This document shows positions 41,455-47,514 of a DNA stretch of 47,514 nucleotides, one piece after another. Position 1 is the stretch's first letter, and every line of letters begins with the position of its first letter. The stretch lies in NCBI RefSeq assembly GCF_001261915.1, contig NZ_CVRT01000051.1, positions 1-47,514 of the forward strand. Direction: 5' to 3'. Source of the stretch: Halorubrum sp. SD626R (GTDB lineage Archaea; Halobacteriota; Halobacteria; Halobacteriales; Haloferacaceae). The notes under the pieces were generated by a model. It saw only the letters and a list, made by a program, of their open reading frames with translations. It ran no database searches and was not told the origin of the DNA. The position numbers and the translations under genes were made by a program.

Positions 41455-41830
41455 GATCGGCGGCTCTGCGGTGAACACCGCCAAAGCCCCAGTCGCGATG
41501 ACTCGCGTGGCTCGCTGCGCGCTTCAGTCGCTCGCGACGCCCGTTCCTTCCAGTGTCGCCGGCGACTTCGCCGCCGGCTGCTCGTGGCGCGTAGCGCCAC
41601 GCTGCTTGCGTCGCCAAGCGTCGTCCTTCCGAGAGACCTCGTCTCTCGTCTTCCCGCTTGCTCCGCTCCCGGGAATCGCGACTGCCCGTTTGAGTCCCAC
41701 CCCGCACCGCTCCGCGCGGCACCTCTCACCTCCCCAACCTCGCCGCGGTCGCCGGGGGCGACCGCGGGCTCCCTCGCGCGTGCGACTTCGCGGCCGATGG
41801 CCGCTCGTCGGCACGCGCCACCGCGCGGCT
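41455..41830 (-). ncRNA. structured repeat element, copy A (candidate RNA family)
   Basis: Read on the minus strand. P1 pairs GCGCGTGC-C-GAC (41807-41818) with GTCGCACGCGC (41776-41786) and is capped by CGGCC/GGCCG (41791-41803). P2 is an 11-bp hairpin (41743-41753 with 41757-41767). The block GTTGGGGAGGTGAGAGGTGC follows, then GGGACTCAAACGGGCAG. P4 pairs CAGTCGCGAT (41675-41684) with ATCGCGACTG (41490-41499) and leads into GGGGCTTTGGCGGTGTTCAC. Inside P4 are further perfect hairpins (for example at about 41560-41580, 41584-41600 and 41632-41648). It starts 57 nt after the Nmd3 stop, same strand. The rest of 41264-41886 has no gene. Confidence 0.65.
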
Positions 41831-41886
41831 TTTTCACTGGCTATCGCCTCCCACGGTTGCGTCAGTGAGTGAGCGACGCCGCCGGA

Positions 41887-42993
41887 CTACTTCTCGGGGA
41901 CGAGGTGGACCTCGCCGCCGTGCTCGAACGCGAGGACGCTGTCGGCGTCGCCGTCGACGAAGTCGGGGTTCGGCACCGTCTTCGCCTCGTATGTGACCGG
42001 GTCGAGCACCTGGATTGCGTTCTCGTCCTCCACCGTCACGACCGTCGTCTCCGCGGCGTCGTCCCGGGTGCCGAGCCGGGTCGCGTCGGGCGCCTCCGCC
42101 TCCGAGAACTCGGAGACGTACGCCTCGCCCGTCGCGAGCCGGACGCCCCGCAGGCGTCCGGAAACGCCCGTGACCAAGACGGGGCCGTCGCCGTCCTCGG
42201 GGTCGATGATCTCGCCCTCGGCGTACCGGGGGAGCCGGACCGCGAACGTCACCCGGTACACCTCGTTGCCGTCGCCGTCCTCGGTGACGAGCGTCGGGTA
42301 CGACTCGAAGCTCCCGCCGAGCGCGTCGGTGATCCGCGTCGCGACGTTCTGCGCGAGCCGGTTCGAGGAGAGCTTGATGTCGGGGCCGTCGTCGGTCTCT
42401 TTCACCTCCGTGACGAACGCCTCGCGGTCGCCGTCGGCCTCCTGGGCCGCGACGTACGACTCGGCGATGTCGAGCGCCTCGGCGCGCTCCGCGGCCGTCA
42501 GATCGCGCTCGTCGGCGCGCACTTGGACCGTCCCGGCGTAGTAGCCGCCGGCGATCCGCCCGCAGCGGTCGCAGGTCCCCCGCGAGATTTTGACCGGGAC
42601 GGTGACCTCGGCGGAGCGGAGCGTCCCGCGGACGACGCCGGAGAACCGGCAGTGCATCCGGACGTTGTTCTCGTCGACCTGCTCGGGCTTGACGCCCCAC
42701 TCGACCTCCTCGGCGTCGACGTGGACGCCGAGCGCCTCGGCCACCTCGTCGACGGCGACGTCGGTGTAGTCGCGCGCGCCGACGTCGCGCCACGACTCGC
42801 CGCGCCGGACCGCGCCGCAGCCGGAACAGACCAGCACCTCGATCCGGTCGGGCGCGTCGACGAGATCGAAGTCCTCGAAGTAGCAGTCGTCGCAAAGCAG
42901 CGCGTCCCGTCCGCGCGGCTCGCCGGGGAGCGGCTCGCGCCGCTCCGGAACCGAACCGCCGCACCGCGGACAGAACTCCCGCGACTCGCTCAT
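41887..42993 (-). CDS. nmd3: ribosome-associated protein Nmd3
   Basis: 368 residues. Three N-terminal zinc-type pairs are visible: Cys8/Cys11, Cys34/Cys37 and Cys56/Cys59 (CSGCG). A further CDRCGR occurs at about 142, matching the Nmd3 N-terminal region. The rest is acidic beta-rich sequence. In eukaryotes Nmd3 exports the 60S subunit; the archaeal protein presumably acts in large-subunit biogenesis. A TTTAA box (about 43018-43023) is 26-28 nt upstream: leaderless. Confidence 0.9.
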   Translation of the reverse strand: MSESREFCPRCGGSVPERREPLPGEPRGRDALLCDDCYFEDFDLVDAPDRIEVLVCSGCGAVRRGESWRDVGARDYTDVAVDEVAEALGVHVDAEEVEWGVKPEQVDENNVRMHCRFSGVVRGTLRSAEVTVPVKISRGTCDRCGRIAGGYYAGTVQVRADERDLTAAERAEALDIAESYVAAQEADGDREAFVTEVKETDDGPDIKLSSNRLAQNVATRITDALGGSFESYPTLVTEDGDGNEVYRVTFAVRLPRYAEGEIIDPEDGDGPVLVTGVSGRLRGVRLATGEAYVSEFSEAEAPDATRLGTRDDAAETTVVTVEDENAIQVLDPVTYEAKTVPNPDFVDGDADSVLAFEHGGEVHLVPEK

Positions 42994-43117
42994 TGCAGGC
43001 CGCTACGCCTAGGAGCCGTTTAAGCGGCGCGGACCGGCCTCGATCGCACCCCGCCGGGGGCGCTTCCGGCCCGATCCCTCCGAAATCGTTTTTCGCGCGG
43101 ACCGTGAAGGACCTCGT

Positions 43118-43471
43118 ATGAGCGAGAACCCCGACGACGAACGGCTGGAGGAACTGCGAGAGAAGAAGATGGAGGAGCTCCGCGAGCGCCAGCAGGGCGG
43201 CGGCGGCGACGCGGAGGCCCAGCGCGAGGCGCAGGAGCGCGCCGACGCCCAGCAGGAGGCCGTGCTCAAACAGTACCTCACGGACGGCGCGCGCCAGCGG
43301 CTCAACGCGGTCGCGATGTCGAAGCCGGAGTTCGGCGAGAAGGTGAAACAGCAGGTCGCGGCGCTCGCGCAGAGCGGTCGGATCCAGGGACAGATCGACG
43401 AGGACCAGATGCGCGACCTCCTGAAGGAACTCCAGCCCGACCAGCAGAGCTTCGACATCCAGCGGCGATAG
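43118..43471 (+). CDS. PDCD5-related DNA-binding protein
   Basis: 117 residues. A charged N-terminal helix ([18 protein letters not shown]) and the family core [20 protein letters not shown], then [19 protein letters not shown], identify the TFAR19/PDCD5 family. Length is normal. The stop codon is followed immediately by the ATG of the next gene, so the two are co-transcribed. Confidence 0.92.
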   Translation: MSENPDDERLEELREKKMEELRERQQGGGGDAEAQREAQERADAQQEAVLKQYLTDGARQRLNAVAMSKPEFGEKVKQQVAALAQSGRIQGQIDEDQMRDLLKELQPDQQSFDIQRR

Positions 43472-44065
43472 ATGGAGCTCGCGCTGCTGTACAGCGGGGG
43501 GAAAGACTCCTCGCTCGCCGCCCACCTGCTCGACCGGTTCTACGACGTGCGCTGCGTCACCGGGAGCTTCGGGCTCACCGACGACTGGGAACACGCCGAG
43601 CGGGCGGCCGCGGAGCTCGGATTCCCCTTCGAGCGCGTCGAGCTCGACCCCGAGGTCGCCGAGGAGGCGGCGGAGACGATGCTCGCCGACGGCTACCCCC
43701 GAAACGGGATCCAGCGCGTCCACGAGCACGCGTTAGAGGCGATCGCGGAGCGGGAGGTCGACGCGGTCGCCGACGGCACCCGCCGGGACGACCGGGTGCC
43801 GACGGTCTCGCGGGCGCAGGCGCAGAGCCTGGAGGACCGCCACGGCGTCGACTACATCTCCCCGCTGTCGGGGTTCGGGCGCCACGCCGTCGACCGCCTC
43901 GTCGAGGAGACGTTCGACGTCCAGCAGGGTCCGAGCGAGGAGGTGCCGAAGGCCGACTACGAGGACGAGCTCCGGACGCTCATCGCCGAGGAGCACGGCG
44001 CGGCGACCGTCGACGACGTGTTCCCGGCCCACGACCAGACGTACGTCCACGGCCGGAACGATTAG
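43472..44065 (+). CDS. PP-loop ATPase (N-type pyrophosphatase fold)
   Basis: 197 residues. The PP-loop SGGKDS is at residues 8-13. DGTRRDDRVPTVSRAQAQ and YISPLSGFGRHAVDRL are further conserved stretches. Proteins of this class adenylate a tRNA base or a small molecule. The substrate of this haloarchaeal member is not known to me; it is not a full Dph6, TtuA or NAD synthetase. Directly behind the PDCD5-like gene with no gap. Confidence 0.85.
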   Translation: MELALLYSGGKDSSLAAHLLDRFYDVRCVTGSFGLTDDWEHAERAAAELGFPFERVELDPEVAEEAAETMLADGYPRNGIQRVHEHALEAIAEREVDAVADGTRRDDRVPTVSRAQAQSLEDRHGVDYISPLSGFGRHAVDRLVEETFDVQQGPSEEVPKADYEDELRTLIAEEHGAATVDDVFPAHDQTYVHGRND

Positions 44066-44097
44066 GCGGGCGCCCGCTCCGCCTCGCCCGCCGACGC

Positions 44098-45378
44098 TCA
44101 GTCGTCCGTCTTTTCGTCGCTCCCGTCCGTCTCCTCGTCGCCGTCGTCCGCGGCCGCGACCTCCTCGGCGACCGCCTCGAAGGCGGCGAGGATGACCCGC
44201 TTGCAGGCCTGCCCCTCGGTCGTCCAGTGCTGCGCGTAGTCGAGCATGTCGTCGTAGATCTCCGGCTTGCAACCGGCGGCCTGCGGGTGACCGCCGCCGT
44301 TGACCCGTCCGGCGACCTCGTGGGCGTACTGGAACTCCTCCGAGCCGCGGATCGACGCCGAACCGGCGGGCTTGACGATCACCGCGGCGTCGGCGCCGGC
44401 CTCGCGGAGCGCCTCCGCGACCTCGTTCTGCGAGCACCGGCCGTACGTCACCGCGACGGTCCACGCGCCGACCTCGTGGGTCACCGCGCGGTCGACGGCG
44501 GCGTCGACCCGTGCCTCCTTCTCGACGCGGCGGTCGGCGACGAACGCCTCGACGGTTTCCGGGAGGTCGGCGCCGTGCGCGCCAACGACCGTCGCGTACT
44601 CCTCGCCGCCGGCCCAGTAGGAGTAGTCGGCGAGGTCGTCCGAGCGCGGGTCCTCCTTGATCCAGAGGTCGTGGTCGCGCGTCACGGCCGCCAGCTCGGC
44701 CCACCGGTCGTCGAACGCGTGGTCGAGCGAGCGCAGCGTCACGTCGGCGGTGCACTCCCCGTCGGACTCGCCGACCACGAGGTCGACGCCGAGCTCCCGG
44801 ACCGCCGCCGCCGTCTCCTCGTCCCACTGGTGGTGGTCGAACCAGCGGATCGAGCCGGCTTCCTCCGCGAGCGCCTCTAACGGCTCCGCGATCCACTCGT
44901 AGTCGTCGGGACAGAGGTCACAGACGAACAGGTCGACGTCGTCGTCGGCGTACGCGAGCACGCGTTCGAGCGAGGTGTCGAGCGAGTACGGGCCCGCCGA
45001 GACCAGTCCGACCGGCGAGCGCGCGTGGGCGTCGGCGGTGGGGTCGTCCGCGTCAGTGTCTTCGAACTCCTTCGCGTCGTCCCCCCCGTCTTCCGTGTCG
45101 CTCTCGGCATCGCCCTCCGCGAGCCGCGCCGCGATGGCCGCCTCGAAGTCGGCGACGTCGAGGGCGGCGTCGTACGCCTCGCGGACCATCGCCGCGCAGG
45201 CGAGGCCGTCGGCGTCGCCGTCGGCGATCACGACCGCCTCGCTCCCCTCGATCGCCTCCTTCGCCCGCCGTTCGGCGCGCTCCTCGTCCAGCGAGTCCGG
45301 GTAGAAGAAGCCCTTGCCGGGCAGCCGCGTGTACCGCGAGCGGGGGATCCCCGCCTCGTCGATGAGGTCGTCGTCCAT
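44098..45378 (-). CDS. archaeal DHH/DHHA1 phosphoesterase
   Basis: 426 residues. VIADGDADGLACAAM and CDLCPDD supply metal ligands, FDHHQWD is the DHH motif, and RVNGGGHPQAAGC is the DHHA1 RNA-binding motif. A variable acidic insertion (about 95-120, DTEDGGDD-like) and an acidic tail are haloarchaeal traits. RecJ-like exonuclease or oligonucleotide phosphatase activity is inferred from the family. It converges with the PP-loop gene. Confidence 0.9.
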   Translation of the reverse strand: MDDDLIDEAGIPRSRYTRLPGKGFFYPDSLDEERAERRAKEAIEGSEAVVIADGDADGLACAAMVREAYDAALDVADFEAAIAARLAEGDAESDTEDGGDDAKEFEDTDADDPTADAHARSPVGLVSAGPYSLDTSLERVLAYADDDVDLFVCDLCPDDYEWIAEPLEALAEEAGSIRWFDHHQWDEETAAAVRELGVDLVVGESDGECTADVTLRSLDHAFDDRWAELAAVTRDHDLWIKEDPRSDDLADYSYWAGGEEYATVVGAHGADLPETVEAFVADRRVEKEARVDAAVDRAVTHEVGAWTVAVTYGRCSQNEVAEALREAGADAAVIVKPAGSASIRGSEEFQYAHEVAGRVNGGGHPQAAGCKPEIYDDMLDYAQHWTTEGQACKRVILAAFEAVAEEVAAADDGDEETDGSDEKTDD

Positions 45379-45455
45379 ACCGTCGGGCCGAGCGGGAGCG
45401 GGAAAACTCCGCCGTTCTCGGGCGGTCGAACGGCGCGACCCCGCGTCGCGAGCCC

Positions 45456-45920
45456 TCAGACCGTCGTCCGTCGCGGGTCCTCGTCGGTGAGCTGGCGGAC
45501 GGTGAGTACGGGGACGGGACAGGTGCGCACGACGCGCTCCGCGACGGAGCCGATGAGGAACCGATTTTCTCCGTGTCGCCCGCGCGTCCCCATCGCCACG
45601 ATGCCGGCGCCGATGTCCTGGGCGTAGTCGGAAATCTCGGCGGCCGGCCGACCCTCGCGCACCTCGGCCGTCACGTTCAGCCTCGGGTCGCGCGTCGCCG
45701 CGGCGTCGGAGACCTGTTCGAGCGCCGACTCGCCGTGGTCGTCGAGGGCGTCGCGGAGGTCGTCGCGGACCTCGTCGGGCGTGGACTCGACCTCGCCGCT
45801 GTCGACGACGTAGACGGCGTGGACCTCGGCGTCGAAGCGCGCGGCGACGTCGACCGCGACATCGACCGCTCGGCGCACGCTCTCCGAGCCGTCGGTCGCG
45901 ACCACGATCGTATCGAACAT
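45456..45920 (-). CDS. universal stress protein A
   Basis: 154 residues. The start at 45920 gives MFDTIVVATDGSESV, the usual UspA N-terminus. The ATP-binding signature GTRGRHGENRFLIGSV and the terminal CPVPVLTVR are intact, so it is the ATP-binding type. An AT-rich TTTTTAAC box (about 45947-45954) lies 30 nt upstream and GGAGG precedes the ATG closely. The upstream extension of the frame is not credible. Confidence 0.92.
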   Translation of the reverse strand: MFDTIVVATDGSESVRRAVDVAVDVAARFDAEVHAVYVVDSGEVESTPDEVRDDLRDALDDHGESALEQVSDAAATRDPRLNVTAEVREGRPAAEISDYAQDIGAGIVAMGTRGRHGENRFLIGSVAERVVRTCPVPVLTVRQLTDEDPRRTTV

Positions 45921-46009
45921 ACTCCTCCGTTCGCCGAGGCGATAGTTAAAAACAGGCGGTCGGTTGCAGCGATGCGACGATGTGAACCGAAAGCGGAGCG
46001 ACGACCGCA

Positions 46010-46016
46010 TTTATTA
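46010..46016 (+). promoter_or_regulatory. TATA box upstream of structured element copy B
   Basis: TTTATTA is followed about 25 nt later (near 46038) by the first base of conserved stem P1 of copy B. This suggests that the element is transcribed from its own promoter. Confidence 0.5.
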
Positions 46017-46031
46017 CTGATCGAGGCAGGT

Positions 46032-46361
46032 GCGGTGGCGCGTGCCGACGAGCAGCCGTCAGGCTGCGAGTCGCACGCGCGAGGGACGCGGCGACCGTAG
46101 GGAGCCGCGAGGCTGGGGAGGTGTGAGGTGCGTGTGCGGTGCGGTCGGGCGGGACTCAAAGGGGCAGCCGCGAGGACGAGTTAGGCGACGAAAGCACCAC
46201 AGGGAGGGAGCGAAAGCGACCGACCGAGGAGCGCAGCGAGCGTAACTCGTCCTCGCGGCTGGGGCTTTGGAAATGTTCGTCGCAGAGCCGATATCAACAA
46301 CGTATCGCCAAGCGGCTGGGGCTTTGGAGGTGTTTACCGCGAGAGTGTCGATCACGTATAA
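46032..46361 (+). ncRNA. structured repeat element, copy B (candidate RNA family)
   Basis: P1 pairs GCGCGTGC-C-GAC (46038-46049) with GTCGCACGCGC (46070-46080), capped by GCAGCC/GGCTGC (46052-46057, 46062-46067). P2 is CGCGGC/GCCGCG (46087-46092, 46104-46109). The block GCTGGGGAGGTGTGAGGTGC follows, then GGGACTCAAAGGGGCAG. P4 is a perfect 18-bp stem, 46165-46182 with 46244-46261. The end motif GCGGCTGGGGCTTTGG occurs twice, at 46255 and 46312 (57-nt period). No gene is seen between 45921 and 46546. Confidence 0.65.
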
Positions 46362-46546
46362 CCAGCTGACGGCAACACCACTCGATCGCATATAAATGAC
46401 TCCTCAGCCACCGTACGATACCCACTCCGGCTCTCGCTCACATCGATATCGGCGGCACTCCGGCGATCCGCACAACCACAGCTACGAGAAGGATGCGTCG
46501 AAAAATGCGAGAAATCGAACCGCTCGTCGGTCGCGGAACAGCGCGC
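46362..46546. other. intergenic region before the aconitase stop
   Basis: No convincing gene. It contains a TATA-like run (about 46389-46396) with no gene behind it. Confidence 0.4.
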
Positions 46547-47514
46547 TCAGTCGTCGGCCGGCGCCGCGCCGGAGCCGCCGTCGGCGTGCTGCTGTTTGAC
46601 CCACGAGAGCTTGCCGCCGGCCGCGAGGATGTCGCGCTCGCGCTCGGAGGCGTCGAGGTCGGCGGTGAACTCCCACTCGCCGTTGACGCTCACGGTGAAC
46701 TCCTCCTGGCCGGAGGCGACGCCCGCGGGCACGTCGTCGACGATCGCAAGGTCGTCACCCTGCTCGATCTTCTCGTACGTCTCCGCGTCGATCGCGAGCG
46801 GGACGATACCGAAGTTGAACAGGTTCGCCTTGTGGATGCGGGCGAAGCTCTGCGCGAAGACCGCCTCGATACCGAGGTACATCGGACAGAGGGCGGCGTG
46901 CTCGCGCGAGGAGCCCTGCCCGTAGTTCTCGCCGGCCACGAGGACGCCGCCGTCGGCGTCGAGGGCGCGCTGCGCGAAGGTGTCGTCGACGCGCGAGAGT
47001 GTGAACTCGGAGAGCTTCTCGATGTTCGAGCGGAACTTGAGGATGTCCGCCGTCGCCGGGATGATGTGGTCGGTGGTGATGTTGTCCTCCATCTTGAGGA
47101 GGGCTTCACCGCCGTCCACGTCGATGTCGTCTTTCAGCGGGACGTCACCGATGTTCGGGCCCTTGACGAGGCCGTCGTCGATCGCCTCGTCGGGCGAGAT
47201 GATGTCGGAGTCGGACTCGCCCATGCCGGGCCCGTACTTCGTCCCCATCTCCAGGCCGGGCGCTTCGAGGTCGCCGAGGTCGTCCGCGAGGTCGCGGGGG
47301 TCGACGATCTCGCCGGTGATGGCCGCCGCGGTGGCGACCTCCGGCGAGCAGAGGAAGACGGAGTCGTCCTCGATGCCGGAGCGGCCCTCGAAGTTGCGGT
47401 TGAAGGTGCGCAGCGAGACGGAGTCGGAGGCGGGCACGTGACCGATACCGATACACGCGCCGCAGGTCGCCTCGGAGAAGTTGACGCCGGCCGCCATCAT
47501 CTCCGCGGTCCAGC
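46547..47514 (-). CDS. aconitate hydratase, N-terminal part beyond the window
   Basis: The frame is open to the right edge, so the N-terminus is missing. The visible part begins WTAEMMAAGVNFSEATCGACIGIG, with two cysteine ligands of the 4Fe-4S cluster. It continues with RTFNRNFEGRSG and the swivel domain (NITTDHIIPATADIL, then AGENYGQGSSREHAA). It interconverts citrate and isocitrate. The C-terminus is GKLSWVKQQ followed by a short acidic tail. Typical archaeal aconitase A-type spacing. Confidence 0.93.
   Translation of the reverse strand, partial: WTAEMMAAGVNFSEATCGACIGIGHVPASDSVSLRTFNRNFEGRSGIEDDSVFLCSPEVATAAAITGEIVDPRDLADDLGDLEAPGLEMGTKYGPGMGESDSDIISPDEAIDDGLVKGPNIGDVPLKDDIDVDGGEALLKMEDNITTDHIIPATADILKFRSNIEKLSEFTLSRVDDTFAQRALDADGGVLVAGENYGQGSSREHAALCPMYLGIEAVFAQSFARIHKANLFNFGIVPLAIDAETYEKIEQGDDLAIVDDVPAGVASGQEEFTVSVNGEWEFTADLDASERERDILAAGGKLSWVKQQHADGGSGAAPADD

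Noticed and set aside
41172..41837. 221-residue minus-strand frame across structured element A
   Set aside because: Arg/Ser-rich shadow over hairpins; the equivalent frame in copy B (46030-46245) shares only short peptides and ends differently, while the stems covary.
46030..46245. 71-residue frame in structured element B
   Set aside because: Same reason: conservation follows the nucleotide blocks and stems, not the codons.
1..47514. CRISPR array or cas genes
   Set aside because: No regularly spaced direct repeats with unique spacers; the short tandem repeats at 10193 and 15098 are contiguous or nearly so.

Overview
The window is a piece of haloarchaeal chromosome; Halorubrum or a close relative fits best, but the genus is inference. 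The evidence is high G+C over most of the length, very acidic proteins, substrate-binding lipoproteins with twin-arginine signals, many leaderless genes with a TATA box about 26 bp before the start codon, and archaeal markers (Nmd3, PDCD5-like protein, archaeal methylthiotransferase, SucCD, DHH phosphoesterase, XPD-like helicase).

Layout. 1-729 is the end of a zinc-metalloprotease-like gene of the F420-associated family. 779-6827 (minus) is a complete peptide-type ABC importer operon. 7022-12852 holds short housekeeping genes: CBS protein, cobalamin adenosyltransferase with a glutaredoxin-like partner, thioesterase, PhoU, PfkB-type kinase and an SDR. 12991-24168 is one catabolic and transport locus: a ribbon-helix-helix regulator, a branched-chain-type binding protein, hydantoinase/oxoprolinase subunits A and B, an MFS carrier, then LivH, LivM, LivG and LivF. 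Import and ATP-dependent ring opening of a cyclic amide appear to be encoded together, with candidate operator boxes before the binding protein.

24278-29763 is a 5.5-kb integrated element of clearly lower G+C. It is bounded by an exact 18-bp duplication of the 3' end of tRNA-Val(CAC). It carries a tyrosine recombinase, an operon of four tiny genes behind a run of hairpins, a HTH protein with paired operator-like sites, and two small membrane proteins. Nested inside is a 374-bp mini-transposon with perfect 17-bp inverted ends and an 8-bp target duplication. It carries its own 63-residue membrane-protein gene and has broken a small zinc-ribbon gene, which is restored exactly when the insertion is removed on paper.

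29746-47514 is core chromosome again: tRNA-Val, sucCD, a large multi-domain histidine kinase with palindromic coding repeats, a small winged-helix regulator, the tRNA methylthiotransferase, an acyl-CoA synthetase, an XPD-like helicase, Nmd3, PDCD5-like protein, a PP-loop ATPase, a DHH phosphoesterase, UspA and the end of aconitase.

The strongest unexplained signal is a pair of about 330-380 nt non-coding elements (41455-41830 minus, 46032-46361 plus). They share conserved blocks, and three of their stems differ in sequence yet stay paired in both copies. This pattern is expected of a structured RNA family. All calls come from reading the sequence; no database search was possible.
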